Source of the DNA: Clostridiales bacterium
GTDB taxonomy: Bacteria; Bacillota; Clostridia; Lachnospirales; Lachnospiraceae
Reading direction: 5' to 3'
Assembly (NCBI GenBank): GCA_012520645.1
Contig: JAAYNV010000066.1
Coordinates: 1 to 64,000 of the forward strand
DNA length: 64,000 bases
Under the pieces are notes generated by a model. The model saw only the letters and a list, made by a program, of their open reading frames with translations. It made no database searches and had not been told where the DNA came from. Of this stretch, positions 42,322 through 51,284 are shown piece by piece. How positions within the stretch are numbered: position 1 is the stretch's first letter; the number at the start of each line of letters is the position of its first letter. The position numbers and the translations under genes are program-made.

Positions 42322-43998
42322 ATGGACTGTTCATCACACCCGTTACCAACCGTTGCACAGCTCTGTGACGTCATAGAACTTCTCTATCCTTGTATGGATG
42401 ATTATCTCTATGTATATGATTTGAAAAATGACTTTTATTTTATATCTCCGAATGCACTGGATCGTTTTCTGATGCCTTCCAACCAGTTTCACGATGTGGA
42501 AAAGACACATGAACAATTTGTTTATCCGGCTGATCTTCCTCTACTGCAAGAAGACCTGGCTGACATCGTAAACGGAAAGAAATCCGGACACAATCTTCAC
42601 TATCGTTGGGTTGGACATGACAAACAGCCTCTTTGGATCAACTGCCGCGGTCGTGTTGTAAAAGATGAAAACGGACTTCCTTCCTACATGATTGGTTGTA
42701 TTAATGAGACCGGTGCCAAGCAGCGTGCCGACAACGTCAGCGGACTTTTAGGTGAAGCCAGTCTCCGCACACTGATGCAGTCTATAACCAACCGGAATCC
42801 CGCAGGTTTCATCATGCGCCTTGGCATTGATGATTTCAAGGATATTAATGAGAATCTTGGGATTGAATACGGTGACCAGATTCTGAAAAGAACGGCTGAC
42901 TGTATTGCTTCCTGCATTCAGCCCGGTCAGCAGCTCTTCCGTATTGTTGCTGATGAATTTATTATACTGGATTTGCTGGGCGGCACAACGGAAGATGCCG
43001 TACATCTTTATAAGCATATCCGTCAGGCAATCGATCTCTTTATAAAAGAAAACCATTACGAAGCCGTATATACAATATCCGCAGGTATTTTAAGCAATCG
43101 CTTCCTGGCGGACTCCTCTTATGCCAATGTGATGAAGCTGTCCGAATTTTCCCTGAACGAAGCAAAGCGCAATGGCAAAAACCGTTGCTATGTCTTTCTT
43201 CCGGAAAATTATGATGCTTTTTTACGTCGTAAAAAACTGCTGCACACACTCCGACATGCGGTTCATCATAACTTCGATGGATTTGAGGTATATTTTCAGC
43301 CAATTACCTATGCTTCCAGCCGACAGCTTCGTGGGGCAGAAGCCTTGTTGCGATTCCACAATGAGGAAACGGGACCGGTTTCTCCCTTTGAATTTATTCC
43401 ACTGTTAGAGGAAACCGGACTGATCATTCCGGTAGGTCGTTTTGTACTGAATCAGGCTTTGGCTGCCTGTCAGAAATGGCGTGGTATTGTCCCCGGCTTT
43501 TCGGTCAGTATCAATCTCTCCTACATACAGGTCATGAAAAGCCATATTCTCAATGAGATCATTGAAGGGGTGCAGGAATATCTGCTCTCTCCATCATCGA
43601 TTATCATAGAACTGACAGAAAGCGGCTATCTGGAATCCAATCCTCATTTCACGAAGCTCTGGTCCAAGCTTAAGGAATATGGCATTGCACTTGCACTGGA
43701 TGATTTTGGTACAGGCTATTCTAATCTCCATTATCTGCATGACCTGAATCCGAATATTATCAAGATTGACCGTTCCTTTACTTTAAAGGCACTGCGCAAT
43801 GACTATGAGTATAATCTTCTGATTCATATTATTGAAATGGTACACAGTCTTGGACTCCTGGTCTGTATTGAGGGAATTGAAACACAGGAAGAACTGAACA
43901 AGATCAATCAGCTAAAACCGGATTACATACAGGGGTATTTCTTTGGAAAGCCATGCTCCTATGCGGATTTTGAAGCGGCATTTATTGAAATAAATTAA
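42322..43998 (+). CDS. PAS-GGDEF-EAL protein, probable c-di-GMP phosphodiesterase
   Basis: A 558-residue protein: a PAS-like sensor (about 20-135) with DDYLYVYDLKNDFYFIS, then a GGDEF domain whose signature is VADEF instead of GGDEF, so cyclase activity is probably lost. A C-terminal EAL domain (about 320-555) is intact: AEALLRF, SINLSYIQVM, IELTES, LDDFGTGYSN, IKIDRSF, IEGIET and QGYFFGKP. It should hydrolyse c-di-GMP; the GGDEF part may bind GTP as an activator (family knowledge). GGAGG lies six bases before the ATG. It lies 106 bases after the XRE gene and ends at a bidirectional terminator. Confidence 0.9.
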   Translation: MDCSSHPLPTVAQLCDVIELLYPCMDDYLYVYDLKNDFYFISPNALDRFLMPSNQFHDVEKTHEQFVYPADLPLLQEDLADIVNGKKSGHNLHYRWVGHDKQPLWINCRGRVVKDENGLPSYMIGCINETGAKQRADNVSGLLGEASLRTLMQSITNRNPAGFIMRLGIDDFKDINENLGIEYGDQILKRTADCIASCIQPGQQLFRIVADEFIILDLLGGTTEDAVHLYKHIRQAIDLFIKENHYEAVYTISAGILSNRFLADSSYANVMKLSEFSLNEAKRNGKNRCYVFLPENYDAFLRRKKLLHTLRHAVHHNFDGFEVYFQPITYASSRQLRGAEALLRFHNEETGPVSPFEFIPLLEETGLIIPVGRFVLNQALAACQKWRGIVPGFSVSINLSYIQVMKSHILNEIIEGVQEYLLSPSSIIIELTESGYLESNPHFTKLWSKLKEYGIALALDDFGTGYSNLHYLHDLNPNIIKIDRSFTLKALRNDYEYNLLIHIIEMVHSLGLLVCIEGIETQEELNKINQLKPDYIQGYFFGKPCSYADFEAAFIEIN

Positions 43999-44053
43999 GA
44001 ATAGAAAAAGAGGGATACATGCATATAATGCGGTATCTCTCTTTTTCTATTCT
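43999..44053. terminator. Bidirectional terminator between the EAL gene and radA
   Basis: GAATAGAAAAAGAG-GATAC pairs with GTATC-CTCTTTTTCTATTC. The AT-rich arms supply T-runs on both strands. Confidence 0.8.
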
Positions 44054-44079
44054 ATACTATCCATTTCTACTCTATTCAT

Positions 44080-45468
44080 TTACCGGATCAGATCAATAGC
44101 GTCCTGCACCGTACTTACACCGATCACACGAATCCCTTCCATATCCTCATTTTCCAGATTATCTTTGCACACCTTCGGCATCACACAGATGGAAAATCCA
44201 AGCTTCTTCGCCTCTAAAACTCTCTGCTTCGCCTGGCTGACCGCACGTACCTCTCCGCTTAAGCCCACTTCCCCAAAAGCGATCACGCTGTCTGCAATCG
44301 CACGATTTTTAAAACTGGAAACAATTGCCATGGCGATTCCAAGATCAATTGCAGGCTCGGTAATTTTCATCCCGCCTGCAATGTTCACATAGGCATCACA
44401 ATCTGACAGCTGTACCCCGACACGTTTCTCCAAAACCGCCATCAGCAGATTGACCCGGTTATAATCCGTTCCGTTCGCCTGTCTTCTTGGAATTCCAAGA
44501 TTGCTGTGACACACAAGAGATTGAATCTCAATCAAAATTGGTCTGGTACCTTCCATCGAACAGGACACAATAGAACCGCTCGCTCCTTCCGGTCTGCCAT
44601 TCAGCATATATTCCGACGGATTGTGCACCTCTATGAGCCCTTCACTCCGCATTTCGAATACACCGATTTCATTGGTGGAACCGAACCGGTTCTTCACACC
44701 GCGCAAAAGTCTGTAGGCAGCATACCGGTCCCCTTCAAAATAAAGCACTGTATCTACCATATGCTCTAATACTCTCGGACCTGCCACCGTACCTTCTTTT
44801 GTCACATGTCCGACAATAAAAATGGAGATACCAAGCCCCTTCGCAAGTTGTAAAAGGATACCAGTGGATTCCCTTACCTGGGACACGCTGCCCGGAGCCG
44901 CCGACACATCCTCACTGTACATCGTCTGAATGGAATCAATGATAACAATCTCCGGCTTTTCTCTCCGGATACTGTCTGCAATCACATCCAGATTGGTCTC
45001 ACAAAGCAGCTTTAACGTCTCCCGAAACTCACCCAGACGCATTGCACGCAGCTTGATCTGCTTTAAAGACTCCTCTCCCGAAATATACAATACCGTATGT
45101 TCATTTTCTGCCAGATGTCTGCACATCTGTAAAAGCAGGGTAGATTTTCCGATTCCCGGATCTCCGCCTACTAACGTAAGAGAGCCGGGGACGATACCGC
45201 CACCCAGCACTCTGTCCAATTCTCCAATATGAGTCAGTACCTTCTCGTCCTCCTTCAGAGCAATCTCTGCAAGGTTGACTGCTCTCCCCTGTCCATTTTC
45301 CGCGAATGCTGCTATGCCACGACTCTGGGATGTTCCTTTCTTTGCGGTACTCACACTTTCTTCCACAAACGTATTCCACTGCTTACATCCCGGACATTGT
45401 CCCATCCATTTCGAGGATTCATATCCGCATTCCTGGCAGAAGAATACCGTTGTCATTTTTTTTGCCAT
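44080..45468 (-). CDS. radA: DNA repair protein RadA (Sms)
   Basis: A RecA-like helicase of 462 residues that drives branch migration and helps recombination intermediates. The N-terminal zinc motif (CQECGYESSKWMGQCPGC), Walker A (GGDPGIGKST), the RadA-specific KNRFGSTNEIG and a C-terminal Lon-protease-like domain (GGMKITEPAIDLGIAMAI) are all present. The start is one base after the upstream gene's stop, so the two are co-translated; GAG is the only weak ribosome-site candidate. Confidence 0.96.
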   Translation of the reverse strand: MAKKMTTVFFCQECGYESSKWMGQCPGCKQWNTFVEESVSTAKKGTSQSRGIAAFAENGQGRAVNLAEIALKEDEKVLTHIGELDRVLGGGIVPGSLTLVGGDPGIGKSTLLLQMCRHLAENEHTVLYISGEESLKQIKLRAMRLGEFRETLKLLCETNLDVIADSIRREKPEIVIIDSIQTMYSEDVSAAPGSVSQVRESTGILLQLAKGLGISIFIVGHVTKEGTVAGPRVLEHMVDTVLYFEGDRYAAYRLLRGVKNRFGSTNEIGVFEMRSEGLIEVHNPSEYMLNGRPEGASGSIVSCSMEGTRPILIEIQSLVCHSNLGIPRRQANGTDYNRVNLLMAVLEKRVGVQLSDCDAYVNIAGGMKITEPAIDLGIAMAIVSSFKNRAIADSVIAFGEVGLSGEVRAVSQAKQRVLEAKKLGFSICVMPKVCKDNLENEDMEGIRVIGVSTVQDAIDLIR

Positions 45469-45469
45469 A

Positions 45470-45880
45470 TTATTTCTCGATTCTGACTTTTACTTCTCCA
45501 GCTCCGGACAACTCCACGCTCAAGTTCAGCTTACCGCCAAGATTTGTCTTCATCTGTCCGGCATTTTTATCCTCTACGAATACGGTATATTCTGTCTCAT
45601 CTTCCAGTCCGACAGTAATCTGAGCATCCTCTGCTCCTTCCACGATAAAGCAGACACCGTTCTCTGTCTCTTCAAAATGATTTACACTGGTTCCAGGTAC
45701 AGACTCATACACAAACATTCCGTTCTTTTCCAGTTTTGTCATCGTCTGGAAAGTCTTTACCTTGTACAAATCGCCTTCATGCTCAAAATCTTCCTTCTTT
45801 GCCTTTGCTGTCAGTTTGTGGTTTCCAAAGCTGATCGTTCCATCGCTTTCTGCACAAATTAACTGCTCTACTACTGCCAT
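45470..45880 (-). CDS. Conserved small protein of unknown function upstream of radA
   Basis: A 136-residue, probably soluble and beta-rich protein. It starts MAVVEQLICAESDGTISFGN, has an acidic mid-part, and ends LGGKLNLSVELSGAGEVKVRIEK. Similar proteins occur in Lachnospiraceae genomes and some are labelled 'endosialidase', but I see no glycosidase motif here and do not adopt that label. It is translationally coupled to radA (one-base gap). Confidence 0.6.
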   Translation of the reverse strand: MAVVEQLICAESDGTISFGNHKLTAKAKKEDFEHEGDLYKVKTFQTMTKLEKNGMFVYESVPGTSVNHFEETENGVCFIVEGAEDAQITVGLEDETEYTVFVEDKNAGQMKTNLGGKLNLSVELSGAGEVKVRIEK

Positions 45881-46007
45881 CGTCCATTCCTCCTGAAGTT
45901 TATCCTAACGCATTTTTCATCTTTTCAGATATAGTCTAAGTATAATATATTTCCGGTTGTTTTTCCAGATATAAAACACTTATTTCTTCTTTATTTCTAT
46001 CTTTATC

Positions 46008-48479
46008 CTATTCTGATCCGGCAGTAGTTTCTGCCTGCTCTTTGACGGTAAAAGTTACCTTTCCGCTCTTCAAACCTGCTGTCACCTGATCTTTGCTCTT
46101 AACACGACCGGACAGGATTTCTTCCGCCAGCGCATCCTCGATAACGGTCTGAATCGCACGCTTTAACGGTCTGGCTCCCATCTTAAGCTCCGAATATTTC
46201 TCTACAATATATTCCTTTAATGCAGACGTAATGGTTAGCCGGATATCCATCTGCTCCAGACAACGCTTCGTAAGATTTTTAGAGAGCAACGTAATGATTT
46301 CCTTCATGTTTTCCTTATTCAGAGGATGGAATACCATAATCTCATCAATGCGGTTGATAAACTCCGGCTTGAACAGTCTCTTTACCTCTTCCATCACACC
46401 GGACTTCATCTTCTCATAACTCTTCTGCTCGCTCTCCTCTACCGCAAAGCCCAGATTTTTCGGATCCACGATTCGCTGCGCTCCCGCATTGGAGGTCATG
46501 ATCATAATCGTATTCTTAAAGCTGACCTTACGCCCCTTGGAATCTGTGATATGACCATCATCCAATACCTGCAATAAGATATTAAATACATCCGGATGGG
46601 CCTTCTCAATTTCATCAAATAATACGACTGAATATGGATTTCTTCTGACCTTCTCGCTGAGCTGTCCTCCCTCATCAAATCCCACATAGCCCGGAGGGGA
46701 ACCGATCATCTTGGATACGGAATGAGGCTCCATATATTCTGACATATCTACACGGATCAGTGCATTCTCAGAGCCGAACATAGCTTCTGCAAGTGCCTTG
46801 CTCAATTCCGTCTTGCCGACTCCGGTCGGTCCTAAAAACAGGAAAGAACCAATCGGGCGGTTCGGATCCTGCAGTCCCACCCTGCCTCTTCGCATGGCAC
46901 GTGCCACGGCAGAAACAGCCTCCTCCTGACCGATGACTCTCTGATGCAGAATATTTTCCAGCTTTAACAGACGCTCACTCTCTTTCTCCGCAAGCTTTTT
47001 CAGCGGTATTTTCGTCCAGACGGAAACCACCTCTGCAATATCATTTTCTCCAACAATAAGCTCCCGTTCTCTTAACTGCTTTTCGTGACGTTCAAGGGCA
47101 CGGTTATATTTTTTGATCAGAGCATCCTGCTCCTTTTTGATCTCACCCGCCTGTCCGAAGGCTTCAAATTTAATACTCCGCTCAATCTGAATATCCATTT
47201 TCTGTATTTCTTCTTCCATCTGCCTGATCTTCTCTGGAACATGCATTCCTTTCAACCGGATGGCAGATGCCGCTTCATCAATCAGATCGATTGCCTTATC
47301 CGGCAGATTCCTGTCATTGATATAGCGGTTCGAAAGCTTTACTGCCGCTGCGATCGCCTCTTTAGCGATGGTCACACCATGATGTTCCTCGTATTTATGA
47401 CAGATGCCCTTTAAGATAGCAACTGCCTCCTCTTCTCCCGGTTCTTCCACCGTAACCGGCTGGAATCGCCTCTCCAAAGCGGCATCCTTTTCGATATACT
47501 TACGGTATTCTGCAATGGTCGTTGCACCGATTAACTGAATTTCCCCACGGGCAAGAGACGGCTTCAAAATATTCGAAGCATCAATGGCGCCCTCTGCGCC
47601 TCCCGCTCCAATAATCGTATGGATTTCATCGAGAAACAGGATAATGTTGCCGTCCTCCTTCACCTCCCCGATCACCTTTTTAATGCGCTCTTCAAATTCA
47701 CCGCGGTATTTGCTTCCGGCTACCATACCGGACAGATCCAGTGTCACGACTCTCTTTTTCTTGACCGTATCCGGCACTTCCTCTGCCACGATACGGATTG
47801 CCAGACCTTCCGCAATCGCAGTCTTACCGACTCCCGGCTCACCGACCAGACAAGGATTGTTCTTTGTTCTCCTGCTCAGTATCTGGATGACACGCCTGAT
47901 TTCATCCTCTCTGCCAATCACCGGATCCAGCTGTCCGTTTCTTGCCAGTGCAGTCAGATCCCTGCTGTACTGGTCTAATGTCGGCGTATCACTTTTTTTC
48001 TTACTGCGGTTTTGTCTGGAAAGATCCTCTTTATACAGACCGCCGTCCTGTCCCATGGCAACCAGTGTATCCACATACAGCTTCTGCAGTTGGATTCCCA
48101 TCGTATTTAACAGCCTGACCGCTACATTTTCCCCTTCCTTAATGATTGCCAGAAGAATATGCTCCGTACCGATCGCTTCTGCCTGAAAACGCTCTGCCTG
48201 TCTGGCACTTTCTTCTAAAATCTTTCTGGAACGTGGAGAATAACCATCCCGCTCCTTTAAAGCCAAAGGGTTTTCCGGCGCAATCAAATCCCTTATCATC
48301 TCCATTACCTGGGATTCGTCCACACCATTGTCAAACATGACATTTGCCGCAACTCCGGTGCGTTCCCTTAAAAGCCCCAGCAAAATATGCTCTGTACCGA
48401 TATAGTTCTGTCTGAATTCTTTTGCGGCAAGTTCTGCAAGCCGCAACGCATTCTCCGCCTTCTGCGTAAAATGTGGCAT
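46008..48479 (-). CDS. clpC: ATP-dependent Clp protease ATPase ClpC
   Basis: A HSP100 unfoldase of 823 residues that feeds ClpP. The N-terminal repeat domain (FTQKAENALRLAELAAKE) is followed by AAA+ module 1 with GEPGVGKT, a middle coiled-coil domain (M-domain, KIRQMEEEIQKMD) and AAA+ module 2 with GPTGVGKT. The middle domain and N-domain make it ClpC rather than ClpB. GGAGG lies nine bases before the ATG, which overlaps the stop codon of the GntR-family gene (TAATG). The usual ctsR-mcsA-mcsB partners are absent here. Confidence 0.95.
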   Translation of the reverse strand: MPHFTQKAENALRLAELAAKEFRQNYIGTEHILLGLLRERTGVAANVMFDNGVDESQVMEMIRDLIAPENPLALKERDGYSPRSRKILEESARQAERFQAEAIGTEHILLAIIKEGENVAVRLLNTMGIQLQKLYVDTLVAMGQDGGLYKEDLSRQNRSKKKSDTPTLDQYSRDLTALARNGQLDPVIGREDEIRRVIQILSRRTKNNPCLVGEPGVGKTAIAEGLAIRIVAEEVPDTVKKKRVVTLDLSGMVAGSKYRGEFEERIKKVIGEVKEDGNIILFLDEIHTIIGAGGAEGAIDASNILKPSLARGEIQLIGATTIAEYRKYIEKDAALERRFQPVTVEEPGEEEAVAILKGICHKYEEHHGVTIAKEAIAAAVKLSNRYINDRNLPDKAIDLIDEAASAIRLKGMHVPEKIRQMEEEIQKMDIQIERSIKFEAFGQAGEIKKEQDALIKKYNRALERHEKQLRERELIVGENDIAEVVSVWTKIPLKKLAEKESERLLKLENILHQRVIGQEEAVSAVARAMRRGRVGLQDPNRPIGSFLFLGPTGVGKTELSKALAEAMFGSENALIRVDMSEYMEPHSVSKMIGSPPGYVGFDEGGQLSEKVRRNPYSVVLFDEIEKAHPDVFNILLQVLDDGHITDSKGRKVSFKNTIMIMTSNAGAQRIVDPKNLGFAVEESEQKSYEKMKSGVMEEVKRLFKPEFINRIDEIMVFHPLNKENMKEIITLLSKNLTKRCLEQMDIRLTITSALKEYIVEKYSELKMGARPLKRAIQTVIEDALAEEILSGRVKSKDQVTAGLKSGKVTFTVKEQAETTAGSE

Positions 48480-48859
48480 TATTTTATACCTCCGTAGTCT
48501 TCATATATTTCGTCAATCAACGCATGTACCTCTTCTCTGGAGATATTCTTACAGCTTCCCTTTGCCAAAACAACCCGAAGTTCCTTTTCCATCTCCTGAA
48601 GTGCACAAAGCTTGTCAATGTCCACCGCAATCACCGCACCGCGCCGCCTGTCCACTTTAACAAACCCCTCCTGCTTAAGCACAGTATATGCCTTGTTTAC
48701 CGTATGCATATTGATTCCAATATCCTCTGCCAGCTGCCGGACAGACGGCAGCGTATCACCCTCTTTAAACTGTGAGGTGGCAATCCCCAGTATGATCTGA
48801 TTGTGAAGCTGCATATATAATGCTTCATCACTGTTAAAATCAATTTCAATGACCATCAT
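48479..48859 (-). CDS. GntR-family regulator, YtrA subfamily, upstream of clpC
   Basis: About 126 residues: an N-terminal winged helix (LPSVRQLAEDIGINMHTVNKAYTVLKQEGFV) and a short helical C-terminus of about 45 residues, the YtrA-type layout with no metabolite domain. The start at 48859 has AGGTGA eight bases upstream. It is transcribed with clpC (TAATG overlap). A palindrome TGTTATA-7-TATAACA overlaps its promoter, so it likely represses itself and clpC (inference). Confidence 0.88.
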   Translation of the reverse strand: MMVIEIDFNSDEALYMQLHNQIILGIATSQFKEGDTLPSVRQLAEDIGINMHTVNKAYTVLKQEGFVKVDRRRGAVIAVDIDKLCALQEMEKELRVVLAKGSCKNISREEVHALIDEIYEDYGGIK

Positions 48860-48882
48860 TGCAAGTATCACCTGCCTTCATT

Positions 48883-48921
48883 TGTTATACATATATTATA
48901 ACAGGTAACAGAACATGTCAA
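48883..48921 (-). promoter_or_regulatory. Promoter with palindrome upstream of the GntR-clpC operon
   Basis: TTGACA on the minus strand (48916-48921) and a -10 (TAATAT at 17 bases, or TATAAT at 15). The repeat TGTTATA (48883-48889) / TATAACA (48897-48903) overlaps the -10 region and is a probable operator. Confidence 0.65.
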
Positions 48922-48943
48922 TTCATATAATATAAATACACAA

Positions 48944-48975
48944 AGCCTCCGCATCCTCTTTTGGATACGGAGACT
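48944..48975 (-). terminator. Terminator of the SH3-protein gene
   Basis: GTCTCCG-ATCC pairs with GGAT-CGGAG-C on the minus strand, followed by TTTGTGTATTT. The T-run is weak. Confidence 0.6.
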
Positions 48976-49007
48976 TTTCATTTGTACGTTCCATGAATCA
49001 ATCCGTT

Positions 49008-50756
49008 TTATAAATCGTCCTTACCATCCATATTCAGGAACTCGAATTCAAATTCATCATCCTCATCCTCTTCATAGTAAGCCGGCTGTGGCTGCGGCTT
49101 CACCGGTCTGGATGGTCTTGCCGGTCTTTCCTTCGGTTCTTCCTGCATGGCTCCTGCTGCCTGTACCGGACGCCTGCGCGGTCTTTCCTCTCTATTATCG
49201 GAAGCTGCCTGCGGCTGTCCTGGTATCACATCTCCTCTGGTTGCTGTTCCCTGTGGTCTGGCTGCCGGTCTCTGCACTGGCTGTCCGGCAGGTCTGCGGT
49301 TGCCCTGCGTTCTTGCCTCTGCTCCCGGTGCTGCCTGCGCCTGTCCGGCAGGTCTGCGCACTCTCTGTCCCTCCGGTGCGGCCGGTCTCTGCGCTGCATC
49401 TCCACGAGGCACTGACCCTTGTCTCGGTGCCGCCTCTCTGCGAGGCGCTGCCCCCTGTCTCGGCGCTGCGGGTCTCTGCCCTTCCGATACTCCATGCGCT
49501 GTATTTCCCTGCTGTCCGCCTCCCTGTACAGGTCTTCTGCGTACCGGACGGACCGGTTCCTCTTCTATTTCTTCTTCCTCATCCTCGTATTCTTCTTCAT
49601 GGGCATTCAGGAAATTACGCGGCTTCCATCTGCGGCTGTTCACACGACCTTCCTCATACGCTCCGATTTCTTCGTCATCCTCCCCGTAATATTCCTCTTC
49701 CTCATCTTCATACTCTTCATCCCACTGCAGATCACGCAGTTTTAATAACAGCATTGTCACGGTGACAATCAATGCAATGACCAACACGGCCAATACGGCA
49801 ATGACAATCTTGGCAGTTGTTCCAAAGCCCTCGTCAGAAGCTGCGCTCTGTTCCTCGTCTCCACCTGCCAGATTATTGATCTTCGTACACTGCTTATTGG
49901 AAAGATCATAGAGATACCAGTATTTTCCCCCTTTCGTATCTGTTGCATACAAAAGGTAATAATTTCCGGACTCCCACTCAGCCAGTTTACTCTCATCAAT
50001 TTCCATTTTGGAAAGATCTGCTTCCCCTGGAAGAATACGGCTGGAAACCACATTGGAAACCTCCGTGTAGCCATCCTGCACAGGAGTTTCACTTTCCGTG
50101 CCGTCCTCTGCTTCCGTTCCTTCTCCTTCTGCAGCTTCTGTCTCTGTCGCTTCAGTATTCTCATCCTTTGCAGGCGCTGCAGAAGCCTCGATCAGATCTG
50201 CACGTACAAAACCGGTCACATCACTTCCGTTGGAATTAAACGATACCTGATACCAGTTCTTTCCATCTGCTCCCGTTGTCTGTCCGAGAATCGTCACTAC
50301 CGTTCCCTGTTTTGCACTTGCCGCTACTGCATCCGTTGTGGCTGGTCCCTTCCGTATATTGACGCTGGAACTGTTTACAGAACCGGAGGATACATCTGCC
50401 GGCTGCACATCCGCCTGTGTCTGGGTAACCGTGGCATCGCTTCCTGCACTTCCCTCCACAGTTCCGTTTACTTTCACAAGATCTGCACGGATATATCCTT
50501 TCGTATTGCCGTCCACGATCTGATACCATGTCTGACCATCCGCCCCTGTTGTCTTTCCTGTGATGGTGAGTTTATCATTCGACTTGACACTTGCCACTGC
50601 CTCACTGGATGTATCTGCACTGCTTCTCACCTTTGCCGAGCCTGGAATGACTGTCCCTTCCGCATCCGCAAATGCCGTTATGGAACACGCTGCAAACAGC
50701 AAAAGTGCTGCTGCATATGCTGTCAGACGTGTCATCATCTTTTTTGTCTTTTTCAT
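49008..50756 (-). CDS. SH3b-domain membrane protein with Arg/Pro-rich tail
   Basis: A 582-residue protein. The signal peptide (about 1-30) ends AFADAEG; an AAC tract could also make it a lipoprotein. Two bacterial SH3b domains follow (about 35-100 and 128-190, each with GADGQTWYQ- or GADGKNWYQ-like cores), then an acidic linker, one membrane helix (about 315-338) and a long C-terminal tail. The tail is first acidic (EEYEDEEEEYYGEDD), then Arg/Pro/Gln-rich with repeats like AAPRQG, and ends DDEFEFEFLNMDGKDDL. If the tail is cytoplasmic it could bind nucleic acid or polyanions (inference). Ribosome site GGAGGAG. It lies 54 bases after the YvyF-like gene. Confidence 0.75.
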   Translation of the reverse strand: MKKTKKMMTRLTAYAAALLLFAACSITAFADAEGTVIPGSAKVRSSADTSSEAVASVKSNDKLTITGKTTGADGQTWYQIVDGNTKGYIRADLVKVNGTVEGSAGSDATVTQTQADVQPADVSSGSVNSSSVNIRKGPATTDAVAASAKQGTVVTILGQTTGADGKNWYQVSFNSNGSDVTGFVRADLIEASAAPAKDENTEATETEAAEGEGTEAEDGTESETPVQDGYTEVSNVVSSRILPGEADLSKMEIDESKLAEWESGNYYLLYATDTKGGKYWYLYDLSNKQCTKINNLAGGDEEQSAASDEGFGTTAKIVIAVLAVLVIALIVTVTMLLLKLRDLQWDEEYEDEEEEYYGEDDEEIGAYEEGRVNSRRWKPRNFLNAHEEEYEDEEEEIEEEPVRPVRRRPVQGGGQQGNTAHGVSEGQRPAAPRQGAAPRREAAPRQGSVPRGDAAQRPAAPEGQRVRRPAGQAQAAPGAEARTQGNRRPAGQPVQRPAARPQGTATRGDVIPGQPQAASDNREERPRRRPVQAAGAMQEEPKERPARPSRPVKPQPQPAYYEEDEDDEFEFEFLNMDGKDDL

Positions 50757-50810
50757 GTTTCTCCTCCGGTCTGCCTTTTGCAGACTTTTTGTTTCTACTT
50801 CTTCCTTTTT

Positions 50811-51278
50811 CTACCGCTCCCTGTGGAAACGCTTTTCACCCTCCTGGGCTTTGTTGTGCTGCCCAAAGCCCTGCATACTCTTATGGTGATTTTTCTGTGC
50901 TTTCTGGGCTGCTTCCTGAATACGGACTTTCTTCGCACATTCTTCACAATATCTGCCGGATCGTATACTTTTCCTGCAAATTTCACACTGTATAAATACA
51001 GTCGAATCCTTTGCGATTTCAATACGTTCTTCCTTTAACATCTGACGGATCGTCTTACGCGGCACACCAGTATGAATTTCAATATCCTGCATGGTTCGCT
51101 GGTTTGGATGTGTTTCAATGTAAGCCCGCACCTTTCCGTAATCATCATAATCCAGATTTGCACATTTCTCACACTGGTATTCGCCAACCCCCTTATAAAT
51201 CATCCGTCCACCGCACACATTACATACAAGCGGACGGTTATAATCATCCAGGGAAATTCTCACATTCTGCTCTGCCAT
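50811..51278 (-). CDS. YvyF/TIGR03826-like zinc-ribbon protein
   Basis: A 155-residue protein with two zinc-binding CxxC pairs. The N-terminal pair lies in VCNVCGGRMIYKGVGEYQCEKC, the C-terminal pair in CEICRKSIRSGRYCEEC, and between them lies an HTH-like stretch (DIEIHTGVPRKTIRQMLKE). This is the layout of the flagellar-operon protein YvyF of Clostridia and Bacilli. The tail is Gln/His/Lys-rich. No flagellar genes are near, so a flagellar role is not shown. It starts six bases after purD and is likely co-transcribed. Confidence 0.75.
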   Translation of the reverse strand: MAEQNVRISLDDYNRPLVCNVCGGRMIYKGVGEYQCEKCANLDYDDYGKVRAYIETHPNQRTMQDIEIHTGVPRKTIRQMLKEERIEIAKDSTVFIQCEICRKSIRSGRYCEECAKKVRIQEAAQKAQKNHHKSMQGFGQHNKAQEGEKRFHRER

Positions 51279-51284
51279 TTTTCA

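Noticed and set aside
45470..45880. Endosialidase label for the protein upstream of radA
   Set aside because: The protein is small, with no sialidase or tailspike motif; the label seems inherited by weak annotation.
48922..49007. CtsR operator near clpC
   Set aside because: No CtsR heptad repeat (AGGTCAAA-like tandem) is visible; the palindrome present fits a GntR-type site.
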